Origin: CAZKGE01 sp964541695
GTDB taxonomy: Bacteria; Bacillota; Clostridia; Christensenellales; CAG-138
Reading direction: 5' to 3'
Assembly: GCA_964541695.1 (NCBI GenBank)
Contig: CAZIRB010000077.1
Location: 1-11,428, forward strand
DNA: 11,428 nucleotides
This document shows, piece by piece, positions 1-6,764 of this stretch. A program made the position numbers and the translations under genes. The notes below the pieces were generated by a model, which saw nothing but the letters and a program-made list of their open reading frames with translations, made no database searches and was not told where the DNA came from. Position 1 is the first letter of the stretch; each line of letters opens with the position of its first letter.

Positions 1-9
1 CAGACATTT

Positions 10-41
10 AAACAGCCCGGGGTATTCGCCCCGGGCTGTTT
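10..41 (-). terminator. Hairpin terminator after lgt
   Basis: A 13-bp perfect stem (10-22 with 29-41; core CAGCCCGGGG) with a 6-nt loop lies 25 nt beyond the lgt stop codon. The minus-strand T tract is short (TTT then AAATG), so it is a strong hairpin with a weak tail. The plus-strand tail is equally short, so it could serve a gene ending from the left as well. Confidence 0.7.
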
Positions 42-66
42 GTACCAAAATAATGGAATGCCTGCG

Positions 67-894
67 TTACGCTTTCGGGCTGTCCTGCGGGGGTTCCTTC
101 GATTCGGCGGCGGCGTCCGGCGTCTTTATATTTGTTTCACGTGAAACAATAACACCCTTCCGGATCAGCACCAATATCGCGACGCCGGCGGCAATCACGA
201 ACACGCCGATGAACTGCGACGTGGACAGCGACCCGACGAAGCCGCGGTCGTCGTTGCGGTAGAACTCGATAAAGAAGCGCCACACGCCGTACAGGATGCA
301 GTACCAGGCCAGCACCGTGCCGGACGGCTTTTTGCGCGTGACGAGGTATACCAAAAGGACGGCGAGCAGCAGCAGAAACGCGCTCTCGAGCAGCTGCGTC
401 GGCACGAGCGGCACTCCGGCGGGCGCGCCCGAGCCTTCCGGGAATATTACGTGCAGCGCGCCGTTCGTTTCGCAGCCGTAGCAGCAGCCGGCGAGGTGGC
501 AGCCGACGCGGCCGACCGCCTGCGCCAGCGCGAGCGACGGCACGAACAGGTCGGTGAGCGCAAAGAAGTTCTTCTTATGCTTGCGCACATAGAGCAGTAC
601 GCCGGCGATGCCGCCGATGAGCGAGCCGTAGAACACAAAGCCCTGCGTGAGCATGTCGGCAAATATCGACGGGTCGGCGATGATGTTTTTCAGCTCCGTG
701 ATCCAATACAGGAGCTTCGCGCCGACGAGGCCGAGGAGGATGGCGTACAGCGCGGCGGTGAGGATGTCGTCCTCGGTGAACGTCGAGAAGCGCTTCGTAT
801 AATACAGGAGCGCGAGCGCGAGCAGCATGCCCGCGCTCATCATAACGCCGTACGCGGGGATTGAAAGTCCGAACAGATGGAAAAACGGCTGCAT
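67..894 (-). CDS. lgt: Prolipoprotein diacylglyceryl transferase
   Basis: Lgt is a multi-pass membrane enzyme that moves diacylglycerol from phosphatidylglycerol to the lipobox cysteine of prolipoproteins. The 275-residue product is of normal family length with several hydrophobic segments. The signature region is GRVGCHLAGCCYG at 128-140: the Gly-Arg of the family is kept (R129), but the Asn and Glu of the proteobacterial signature (GRxGNFxNxE) are replaced by a Cys-rich variant. A second conserved arginine is likely R206 in WRFFIEFYRND. The last 25 residues are hydrophilic, not part of the core fold, and contain the parS site in their DNA. The ATG start has a good SD (AAGGAG) overlapping the stop of the upstream DUF4190-like gene 12 nt away, so the pair is one operon. 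The variant motif could mark an Lgt-like paralogue, but the overall pattern favours Lgt. Confidence 0.9.
   Translation of the reverse strand: MQPFFHLFGLSIPAYGVMMSAGMLLALALLYYTKRFSTFTEDDILTAALYAILLGLVGAKLLYWITELKNIIADPSIFADMLTQGFVFYGSLIGGIAGVLLYVRKHKKNFFALTDLFVPSLALAQAVGRVGCHLAGCCYGCETNGALHVIFPEGSGAPAGVPLVPTQLLESAFLLLLAVLLVYLVTRKKPSGTVLAWYCILYGVWRFFIEFYRNDDRGFVGSLSTSQFIGVFVIAAGVAILVLIRKGVIVSRETNIKTPDAAAESKEPPQDSPKA
133..148. other. parS: parS centromere site (ParB/Spo0J binding)
   Basis: The sequence TGTTTCACGTGAAACA is a perfect 16-bp palindrome and an exact match to the Bacillus Spo0J/ParB parS consensus (TGTTNCACGTGAAACA). It lies within the 3' end of lgt and encodes Val-Ser-Arg-Glu-Thr in the variable C-terminal tail of the protein, where coding constraint is low. 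ParB loads on such sites, spreads as a CTP-dependent clamp and recruits SMC. In Firmicutes parS sites cluster around oriC, so the locus is probably origin-proximal. The match is seen directly; binding is inferred. Confidence 0.88.
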
Positions 895-906
895 ACTTAG
901 TTCTCC

Positions 907-1290
907 TTAGAACGCCGGGAACGGGATGCCGGAGAAGTGCTGCGTCATGTAGCCGGCGCCGGCGGCGAACAGCACGATGCCGATCAGCACGAGCAGGTAG
1001 AGGAACGTCATAACCGAGCCCGCGATAACGCCGACGAGGCCGGTCGCGTAGCCGGCGACGTTCATGCCGTTCTCGGGCATGGCGCGCTCGAGCGCGAAGC
1101 GCTTGTTCGTGCGGCTGCGCTTGATGGCGAGCGCGCCGAACACGATGGCCGCGATCGAGAGCGTGGGAAACCAGGCTAAAAGCGCCGAGACGATGCCGAA
1201 TATCATGGCCGTGACCGACTGGTCCTTGTGCGTAAATTCGTCGACAGCCGCGGGCGCGGGCGGTTGGGCGGATGCGCTTTGATACTCCAT
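907..1290 (-). CDS. DUF4190-like small membrane protein
   Basis: The 127-residue protein has a Pro/Ala-rich N-terminal tail (1-22), a hydrophobic stretch at about 27-56 ending in the basic KRSRTNKR, and a second long hydrophobic stretch at about 77-112 starting GMNVAGYATGLVGVIAG. This layout (Ser/Ala-rich TM, Arg-rich turn, Gly-rich second TM) resembles DUF4190-type proteins, whose function is unknown. The ATG has a strong SD (AAAGGAG) 8-9 nt upstream. It is the first gene of the lgt operon, and its stop codon forms part of the lgt SD, suggesting translational coupling. Nothing in the sequence gives a biochemical role; a role linked to lipoprotein export would be guesswork. Confidence 0.75.
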   Translation of the reverse strand: MEYQSASAQPPAPAAVDEFTHKDQSVTAMIFGIVSALLAWFPTLSIAAIVFGALAIKRSRTNKRFALERAMPENGMNVAGYATGLVGVIAGSVMTFLYLLVLIGIVLFAAGAGYMTQHFSGIPFPAF

Positions 1291-1332
1291 GGTGGGATCT
1301 CCTTTTTGATTCCGCAGCGCGGGATTTTTTTT

Positions 1333-1361
1333 ATTCTACCATGGGGAGAGGTCAAAGTAAA
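1333..1361 (-). promoter_or_regulatory. Promoter of DUF4190-lgt operon
   Basis: On the minus strand a -35 TTTACT (1361-1356) is followed after 17 bp by a -10 TAGAAT (1338-1333). An overlapping TTGACC at 1355-1350 is an alternative -35 with a 16-bp spacer to TAAAAA. The start codon is about 40 nt further on. It is arranged back-to-back with the leuS promoter. Confidence 0.55.
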
Positions 1362-1377
1362 GAAACCGCGCTTTGCG

Positions 1378-1406
1378 TTGACAAACGGGACGGGAGGCAG
1401 TACATT
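1378..1406 (+). promoter_or_regulatory. Promoter of leuS
   Basis: A consensus -35 TTGACA (1378-1383) is followed after 17 bp by TACATT (1401-1406, 4 of 6 matches to TATAAT); TTATAG at 1405-1410 is an alternative with a long spacer. The resulting leader is only about 80 nt. Confidence 0.6.
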
Positions 1407-1460
1407 ATAGAACAAACGACCGTTTTTTGCGTGCGGCAATGCCGGCGGAAGCGGTCGGAA

Positions 1461-1476
1461 ATGATTGGGTAATCAT
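1461..1476 (+). repeat. Inverted repeat in leuS leader
   Basis: ATGATT and AATCAT are perfect inverted arms around GGGT and end just before the leuS SD (GGAAGG, 1478-1483). The stem is A/T-rich and short, so it would be weak as RNA. It could be a protein operator or chance. Confidence 0.35.
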
Positions 1477-1491
1477 CGGAAGGGAACAGGT

Positions 1492-3909
1492 ATGGCGGAC
1501 AGATACGAACCGGCGGTCATCGAGCCGAAATGGCAGAAGATCTGGGACGAAGGCCGCGCGTTTGCCGCGGAGGCGTCGCATGAGAAAAAGAAGTTCTACG
1601 GGCTGATCGAGTTCCCGTACCCGTCCGGGCAGGGCTTGCACGTCGGGCATCCGCGCTCGAACACGGCTTTGGACATCATCTGCCGCAAGCGGCGCATGGA
1701 GGGCTGCAACGTGCTGTACCCGATCGGCTGGGACGCGTTCGGCCTGCCGACGGAGAACTACGCGATCAAGACCGGGATCCACCCGGCCAAGGTCACGCAG
1801 GAGAACGTGGAGCGGTTCCGGGCGCAGCTAAAGCGGCTCGGGTTCTCGTTCGATTATTCGCGCGAGGTCAACACGACCGACCCGGACTACTATAAATGGA
1901 CGCAGTGGATATTTTTAAAGTTCTTTGAGAAGGGGCTGGCCTATAAGGCCGAGATCCCGATCAACTTCTGTACGTCGTGCAAGGTCGGCCTGGCCAACGA
2001 GGAGGTCAAGGACGGCGTGTGCGAGCGCTGCGGCGGCGAGGTCGTGCGCAAGGTCAAGAGCCAGTGGATGCTCAAGATCACGGCTTACGCGCAGCGGCTG
2101 ATCGACGACCTTTCCGACCTCGACTACATCGAGAAAGTGCGCACGCAGCAGATCAACTGGATCGGCCGCAGCACGGGCGCGGAGGTGACGTTCGCCGTCG
2201 GGCGCGCGGACGGCGGCCCAGCCGAGGCGCTGCGCATCTACACGACGCGGCCGGACACGATGTTCGGCGCGACGTACATGGTCGTCTCGCCCGAGCACCC
2301 GATCGTCGACGCGCTTGCGGGGTCGATCCGCAACATGCACGAGGCTGAGGCGTACCGGAAGGCCGCGGCGGTGAAGTCGGACTTCGAGCGCAGCGAGCTT
2401 ACCAAGGACAAGACGGGCGTCGAGCTCGTCGGTGTGCACGCGGTCAATCCGGCAAACGGCGCGAAGATACCGATATTCATCTCGGACTACGTGCTTATGG
2501 GCTACGGCACCGGCGCGATCATGGCGGTGCCCGGCCACGACGAGCGCGACTATGAATTTGCCAAGAAATTCGGCCTGCCGATCGTCGAGGTCGTGGCGGG
2601 CGGCGATATCTCCGAGGCGGCGTACACAGACTGCGACAGCGGCAAGATGGTCAACAGCGGCTTCCTGGACGGCATGACGGTGCCGGAGGCGATCGAAGCC
2701 ATGACGGCCTGGCTCGAGGAACGCGGCCTGGGCCGGCGCAAGGTCCAATATAAGCTGCGCGACTGGGTCTTTTCGCGCCAGCGCTACTGGGGCGAGCCGA
2801 TCCCGCTCGTGCACTGCGAGCACTGCGGCTGGGTGCCGGTGCCGGAGGACGAACTGCCGGTCCGGCTGCCGGATATCGAAAACTTCTATCCCGCGGACGA
2901 CGGCTCGTCGCCGCTCGCCCGCGCGATCGACTGGGTGCGCACGACCTGCCCGCGCTGCGGCGGCAAGGCCGAGCGCGAGACCGACACGATGCCGAACTGG
3001 GCCGGCTCGAGCTGGTATTTTCTGCGCTACACCGACCCGCATAACGCGGCGCTGTTCGCGGACCCGGCTGAGCTTGCCTACTGGCTGCCGATCGACTGGT
3101 ACAACGGCGGCATGGAGCACACGACGCTGCACCTTCTCTACTCGCGTTTCTGGCACAAGTTCCTCTACGACTGCGGGCTCGTGCCCACCAAAGAACCGTA
3201 CCAAAAGCGCACGAGCCACGGCATGATCCTCGGCGAGAACGGCGAGAAGATGAGCAAGTCGCGCGGGAACGTGATCAACCCCGACGAGATCGTGAACGAG
3301 CTCGGCGCCGACTCGTTCCGCCTGTACGAGATGTTCATGGGCGCCTTTGACCAGCCCATCCCGTGGAGCACCGCCGGCGCGCGCGGCTGCCGCCGCTTTC
3401 TCGACCGCGTCTGGCGGCTCTACGACATGCTTGAAGGCGACGGCGAGTCCGCCGACATGCGCGGCAAGCTCCATGCGTGCGTCAAGAAGGTGTCCGAGGA
3501 CTACGAGCGCATGAAGTTCAACACCGCCATAGCGGCCATGATGACGCTCGTCAACGACTTCTACCAGAAGGGCTCGATCACTAAGCGCGAGCTGCATACG
3601 CTCCTTTTGCTGCTCTCGCCCGTCGCGCCGCATATTGCCGAGGAAATGAACGAGCGTCTCGGCTTCGAACCCCTCCACCACGCGCCGTGGCCGACCTACG
3701 ACGAGCGCGCGCTCGCCGCCGTCACCATCGAGTACGGCGTGCAGGTCAACGGCAAGCTGCGCGGGCGCGTCACGCTCGACGCCGCGGCCGCCGCGGACGA
3801 TATCGAGCGCGCCGCGCTCGAGCTTGACGACGTGAAGCCGTTTGTTGCGGGCAAACAGGTCAAGAAAGTGATCGTCGTCAGGAATGTGGTCAATATCGTG
3901 GTTGGGTAA
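1492..3909 (+). CDS. leuS: Leucyl-tRNA synthetase
   Basis: LeuS charges tRNA-Leu with leucine in the cytoplasm. The 805-residue product matches the usual bacterial length. Class I motifs are present: HVGH at 50-53 (HIGH) and KMSKS at 586-590. The CP1 editing domain is recognised by TTRPDTMFG from residue 251 and VPGHDERD at 346-353, which holds the conserved editing aspartate. Two Cys4 clusters are intact: C160/C163/C177/C180 and C442/C445/C486/C489. The C-terminal part (VNGKLRGRV) fits the LeuS tail. I chose ATG 1492 because GGAAGG sits 8 nt upstream and MADRYEPAVIEPKWQ is the natural LeuS N-terminus; a TTG at 1465 in frame has no SD. The gene is monocistronic, with its own promoter and a strong terminator. 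The leader is too short for a T-box. Confidence 0.97.
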   Translation: MADRYEPAVIEPKWQKIWDEGRAFAAEASHEKKKFYGLIEFPYPSGQGLHVGHPRSNTALDIICRKRRMEGCNVLYPIGWDAFGLPTENYAIKTGIHPAKVTQENVERFRAQLKRLGFSFDYSREVNTTDPDYYKWTQWIFLKFFEKGLAYKAEIPINFCTSCKVGLANEEVKDGVCERCGGEVVRKVKSQWMLKITAYAQRLIDDLSDLDYIEKVRTQQINWIGRSTGAEVTFAVGRADGGPAEALRIYTTRPDTMFGATYMVVSPEHPIVDALAGSIRNMHEAEAYRKAAAVKSDFERSELTKDKTGVELVGVHAVNPANGAKIPIFISDYVLMGYGTGAIMAVPGHDERDYEFAKKFGLPIVEVVAGGDISEAAYTDCDSGKMVNSGFLDGMTVPEAIEAMTAWLEERGLGRRKVQYKLRDWVFSRQRYWGEPIPLVHCEHCGWVPVPEDELPVRLPDIENFYPADDGSSPLARAIDWVRTTCPRCGGKAERETDTMPNWAGSSWYFLRYTDPHNAALFADPAELAYWLPIDWYNGGMEHTTLHLLYSRFWHKFLYDCGLVPTKEPYQKRTSHGMILGENGEKMSKSRGNVINPDEIVNELGADSFRLYEMFMGAFDQPIPWSTAGARGCRRFLDRVWRLYDMLEGDGESADMRGKLHACVKKVSEDYERMKFNTAIAAMMTLVNDFYQKGSITKRELHTLLLLLSPVAPHIAEEMNERLGFEPLHHAPWPTYDERALAAVTIEYGVQVNGKLRGRVTLDAAAAADDIERAALELDDVKPFVAGKQVKKVIVVRNVVNIVVG

Positions 3910-3936
3910 GAGGGGAACGGGATAACGGGATATTGG

Positions 3937-3967
3937 AAAAGCGCGGGGCATGGCCCCGCGCTTTTTT
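3937..3967 (+). terminator. Intrinsic terminator of leuS
   Basis: GCGCGGGGC (3941-3949) pairs perfectly with 3953-3961 across a 3-nt loop; flanking A and T runs extend the stem and a T6 tract follows (3962-3967). It lies about 30 nt beyond the leuS stop and is a textbook rho-independent terminator. Confidence 0.93.
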
Positions 3968-4042
3968 GCAGGGGCGCTGCCCCTGGGGTTGAGATGCAGG
4001 GGCGCCGCCCCTGGACTTGAGATGCAGGGGCGCTGCCCCTGC
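3968..4042. repeat. 28-bp tandem hairpin repeats (2.6 copies)
   Basis: Three units start at 3968, 3996 and 4024, exactly 28 bp apart. Each opens with GCAGGGGC, a 3-nt loop (GCT, GCC, GCT) and GCCCCTG, giving a 7-bp hairpin, then a linker ending TTGAGAT. The third unit lacks the linker and runs into ACCCCGCCAAAGGG, the palindrome module seen elsewhere in the window. It follows the leuS terminator directly and has no coding content. Confidence 0.85.
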
Positions 4043-4047
4043 ACCCC

Positions 4048-4254
4048 GCCAAAGGGACACGTCCCTTTGGAAACCCAAATTGTTCGGCAAGGTTGTGTGG
4101 GATCCCAAAGTACGTTGCGGGCTCTGCCCGCAAACACCCGCCAATGGGCCGTAGGCCCTTTGGAAACCCAAACTGCTCGCCGCGGCTTCCTGCGGGATTC
4201 CAAAGGGACTTGTCCCTTTGGCGGGGGCTTGGAGGCGGAGCCTCCAACGTACCT
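4048..4254. repeat. Mosaic of palindromic intergenic repeats
   Basis: This gene-free block between the leuS and LCP gene ends is built from recurring modules. Palindromes of the type CCAAAGGG-x-CCCTTTGG occur at 4049-4070, 4141-4163 (one mismatch) and 4200-4221. A segment of about 46 bp beginning CCCTTTGGAAACCCAAA is directly repeated 93 bp apart (from 4063 and from 4156) with scattered changes. From 4110 to 4253 a sub-element is bounded by imperfect inverted ends: GTACGTTGCGGGCTC on the left and, reading inward from the right, GTACGTTGGAGGCTC. Each end is itself a hairpin (TTGCGGGC/GCCCGCAA and TTGGAGGC/GCCTCCAA) with paired stem changes. Both flanking genes point into it, so it may also help separate convergent transcripts. 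No protein is credible here. Confidence 0.85.
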
Positions 4255-4287
4255 TAAAACCCATAATAGTTAAACAGATAACCCATA

Positions 4288-5604
4288 CTACCGTAGATCC
4301 AGCATCCAAAACAACTCATTTCCCCCACCATCAGGCGGATAGAGCAGATACAGCCGGCGCACGGCGGCGAGGTAATCCTGCTCGGCGCGGCGTATGGCGT
4401 CGAGGGAGCCGTCCTGCTCGATGACTTCAAGCAGACGCGCGGCGGACGCGCGGGCGTACTCGATCGGGTCGCGGTCGAAGGCGGCGGTGGTATCGGCGGG
4501 CAGGGTGAGCATGGACTCGATCTCGGGCAGCGCGGTCGCGCGGGCGGCGGCCTCGGCGGCGGCCTTGTCGCGCTTGACGGTGGCGAGGTCATATTTTTTG
4601 TCACGGTTGATCGTAACGCCGAACTCCTCCTTGACGAGCGCGATGAGCTTCTTGTTCTCGAGCACGTAATAGGAAGCGCGGTAGACGTTGGCGACGTACT
4701 GCCCCTTGAGCGTGGTGCGCCGGATCTCGTCGGCGGGGAGCTTGAGCGCGAAGCTCGCGAGCGCGGCGATCTGCGGCACGGACAGGTTTGTGTGGATATA
4801 GTCCTTGACGGCGGAATAGACGGCGGGTATGGTCGTGAGCTTGTTCTGCTGCTGCATCTGCGTAAAGATCGCGAGCAGCATGCGCTGCTGGCGGTCGTTG
4901 CGGCCCACGTCCGTGCTGATGCCCTTGCGCGCGCGGCAGTAATCGAGCACCTGCTGCCCGTCGAGGTGCTGATATCCCTCCTCGAGCACGCGGCCGTTGA
5001 GCTTGATCTTGATGTCGACGTCGTAATCCACGCCGCCGATGGCGTCGACGACAGCCTTGAGCCCCTCCATATCGACCCCCGCGTAATAATCGATCGGGAT
5101 GCCGCCGAACAGCATCTCGACTGTCTTGACCGCGTAGAGGAAGCCGTCCTTCTCGGCGCCGCCGCCCTTGGCAAAAGCCGCGTTGATCTTCCAGCGCCCC
5201 TTCGTCTTGTAGATCGGCGTATAGGTGTCGCGCGGGATGGAGATCAGGTGCGCGGTGTTTTTCTCAAAATTGACCGCGAGCAGCATCAGCACGTCGGAGC
5301 GGAAGCCGTTCTCGTCGCCGCGGTACACGGGGCTGTTGACGTCGTTGCGCTCCGGACTCTGGTCGAACCCGATGAGCAGCACATTCACGCGGCCGGACAT
5401 AAAGCTCTTGTCGGCCAGGCCGTTGAGTCGCTCCTCCGGCGACAGCGTCGGCAGCGGCGTGTTCGTGGCGCGCGGCGGCGCGGCCGTGGGCGACGGCGTG
5501 GCAAACGCGGCCCCCGGGCTGCGGTAAACGCGCAGCAAAAAGACCAGTAGCCCGGTCAGCGCGAAAAACAGCAGCAGGAGAACAAAAAGCCAACGCCGGT
5601 TCAA
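4288..5604 (-). CDS. LytR-CpsA-Psr (LCP) family wall enzyme
   Basis: LCP enzymes sit on the outer face of the membrane and transfer lipid-linked glycopolymers (teichoic acids, capsules) to peptidoglycan. The 438-residue product has an N-terminal membrane segment (about 5-24), a Pro/Ala/Thr linker (29-55) and an LCP domain from about residue 72 to 300. Family landmarks are visible: VNVLLIGFD (73-81), FRSDVLMLLAVN with R102 and D104, ISIPRDT with R125 and D126, KINAAF, and GRNDRQQRML with R235, R238, Q239 and R241. A mainly helical, Ala-rich C-terminal stretch of about 100 residues follows and I do not recognise it. The start is TTG at 5604: GGAGGTG lies 5 nt upstream and no other in-frame start fits the membrane anchor. 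The gene stands alone; the next gene upstream on the same strand (ribU) is 500 bp away across the palindrome array. Confidence 0.92.
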   Translation of the reverse strand: MNRRWLFVLLLLFFALTGLLVFLLRVYRSPGAAFATPSPTAAPPRATNTPLPTLSPEERLNGLADKSFMSGRVNVLLIGFDQSPERNDVNSPVYRGDENGFRSDVLMLLAVNFEKNTAHLISIPRDTYTPIYKTKGRWKINAAFAKGGGAEKDGFLYAVKTVEMLFGGIPIDYYAGVDMEGLKAVVDAIGGVDYDVDIKIKLNGRVLEEGYQHLDGQQVLDYCRARKGISTDVGRNDRQQRMLLAIFTQMQQQNKLTTIPAVYSAVKDYIHTNLSVPQIAALASFALKLPADEIRRTTLKGQYVANVYRASYYVLENKKLIALVKEEFGVTINRDKKYDLATVKRDKAAAEAAARATALPEIESMLTLPADTTAAFDRDPIEYARASAARLLEVIEQDGSLDAIRRAEQDYLAAVRRLYLLYPPDGGGNELFWMLDLR

Positions 5605-5770
5605 AAAAACACCTCCGACATATATCGAAGGTATTTTGCGTCGGATCCAGCCGAAATATTGCCGCGGTAAATCGATCGGAACGGTCGCCGCGGCAGGATC
5701 GGCGCGCGTGCGCGGGTATGTTCCGGCCGCGCGGCGGGTTTTGATTGAATAGGCTCCGAAATATTGGTTC
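5605..5770. other. LCP upstream spacer, no gene seen
   Basis: GC-rich non-coding DNA between the LCP start and the palindrome array. It must contain the LCP promoter unless transcription reads through from ribU. I found no minus-strand -35/-10 pair good enough to call; TATATG near 5620-5626 lacks a matching -35. Only the SD at 5610-5616 is clear. Confidence 0.5.
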
Positions 5771-5775
5771 CGGTT

Positions 5776-6099
5776 TTTCCTTTTCTTGCGCGAAAGAAAA
5801 GGAAACGGAAAAAAGCCGGGCAGGAGGTTCTTCCCGACTTTCTTTTGTTACTTTTCTTTCCGGAAAGAAAAGTAAAGAGGAAGCTCCTTTAGTTTCTCCC
5901 TTTTCTTTCGGGAAAGAAAAGGGGGCCAAAAGAAAGCTGAGAGGGACAGGCGGCTGCGAGACGGCTTCCCGGATTTCTTTTACCGGGGTTTTTCCATTTT
6001 CCTTTTCTTTCGCGAAAGAAAAGGAAACAAAAAGAAAGCTGGGCAGGAGGTTCTTCCCGACTTTCTTTTGTTACTTTTCTTTCTAGAAAGAAAAGTAAC
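5776..6099. repeat. Array of five CTTTTCTTTC-type palindromes
   Basis: Five long palindromes share the arm CTTTTCTTTC and its complement GAAAGAAAAG. They lie at 5776-5805 (15-bp arms, one mismatch), 5848-5875 (14 bp, perfect), 5898-5923 (12 bp, 2-nt loop), 5998-6027 (15 bp, perfect) and 6070-6099 (15 bp, perfect). Centres differ (GCGC, CCGG, GG, CGCG, CTAG), and so do the outer pairs (TTTCC/GGAAA, TTA/TAA, CCC/GGG), always with matching change in the other arm. Between them are weaker stems closed by CAAAAGAAAG and CTTTCTTTTG. A 43-nt block is identical at 5818-5860 and 6041-6083, 223 bp apart. The AT-rich, Y/R-skewed composition stands out from the GC-rich surroundings. Small open frames here encode only Lys/Phe/Ser-rich repeat translations and are not genes. 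Confidence 0.9.
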
Positions 6100-6110
6100 G
6101 TCCCTTTTCC

Positions 6111-6692
6111 TTAAACCCCGCCGTTCGCCCCTGCCCCGCCGCTTTTCTCAAACCGCAGCTCCTTTTTGAGCAGCCGCCCGACCGATTTATAGACGAGCAG
6201 CGTGAGTACGGAATTCAAGCCCGCTTTGACGGCGTTGAACGGGATGATGGCGGGCAAAAGCAGCGATTTGACGGTCTCGATGGGCACGCCCATGAAGTGT
6301 CCGGTGAACACGAGGTTGAGCGGCACCATCAGCGCGATCATCGTGACGGAGCCGCACAAGAGCGCGAGGAGCGCGCCGCGCAGCGTGTGGAACCTGCGGT
6401 ATATGAGGCCCGACACGAGCACGAACGATCCGGTCGCAAAGAGGTGCATCAATATGCCGATGATGCCGCTCGCGGCGCTGACGGTCACGCCCTGCAGCAC
6501 GCAGACGGCGAGCGTCAATAGCAGCCCCCACAGCGGCCCGTACAGGAACGTGCCGATCAGGATGGGCACGTCGGCCGCGTCGTACTCGAGGTACGGCAAA
6601 AACATCGGAAAGCGGATTGCGTACATTAAAAGCAGCGACAGCGCGGTGAGCATGCCCAGTTTGACGATACGGTCGACGCCGGTTCGTTTCAT
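6111..6692 (-). CDS. ribU: ECF transporter S component, riboflavin (RibU)
   Basis: RibU is the membrane substrate-binding subunit that captures riboflavin and works with the shared EcfA/EcfA'/EcfT energising module, which is not in this window. The 193-residue protein has about six hydrophobic segments, the normal size for an S component. Diagnostic stretches are FLPYLEYDAADVPILIG (31-47), YGPLWG (51-56) and PFNAVKAGLNSVLTLLVYK (151-169). The specificity is strongly supported by the FMN riboswitch directly upstream. ATG at 6692 has SD AGGAAGGAG 8 nt away. The C-terminus is a basic, then Gly/Ala-rich tail. It appears to be a single-gene transcript; its stop is only 11 nt from the palindrome array, and no U-tailed terminator is seen between them. 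Confidence 0.93.
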   Translation of the reverse strand: MKRTGVDRIVKLGMLTALSLLLMYAIRFPMFLPYLEYDAADVPILIGTFLYGPLWGLLLTLAVCVLQGVTVSAASGIIGILMHLFATGSFVLVSGLIYRRFHTLRGALLALLCGSVTMIALMVPLNLVFTGHFMGVPIETVKSLLLPAIIPFNAVKAGLNSVLTLLVYKSVGRLLKKELRFEKSGGAGANGGV

Positions 6693-6709
6693 AAAACGGT
6701 CTCCTTCCT

Positions 6710-6741
6710 AAAATAAAAAGCCCCGTCCAATGCGGCGGGGC
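6710..6741 (-). terminator. Riboswitch-controlled terminator before ribU
   Basis: On the minus strand GCCCCG (6741-6736) pairs with CGGGGC (6725-6720), extended inward by CC/GG past one bulged base, followed by TTTTTATTTT (6719-6710). It sits between the FMN aptamer and the ribU SD, the position expected of an FMN-dependent transcription attenuator. An A/T hairpin (6743-6760) separates it from the aptamer and may belong to the antiterminator switch. Confidence 0.88.
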
Positions 6742-6764
6742 CTTTTTTCATACGAAAAAATCTC

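Noticed and set aside
1407..1491. Leucine leader peptide or T-box for leuS
   Set aside because: No run of Leu codons in any short leader frame, no T-box consensus, and too little space.
1915..4203. Long 762-codon open frame on the minus strand opposite leuS
   Set aside because: It is a GC-driven shadow of leuS: Arg/His/Val-rich, no domain, no SD, and it runs through the leuS terminator and the repeat block.
4791..4799. DnaA box-like TGTGGATAT
   Set aside because: A single 8-of-9 match inside the LCP gene with no cluster; parS suggests origin proximity but this is not evidence for oriC.
5264..5929. Minus-strand open frame across the palindrome array and the LCP start
   Set aside because: Its N-terminal part is a translation of the repeats (FSFPKEKG-type) and the rest overlaps the LCP gene out of frame.
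5745..6086. Plus-strand 113-codon frame inside the palindrome array
   Set aside because: Composition is set entirely by the repeats (repeated FSFxKEK), with no SD; such frames arise from CTTTTCTTTC palindromes.
5776..6099. CRISPR array
   Set aside because: Units are palindromes at irregular spacing with partly repeated spacers, and no cas gene is present.
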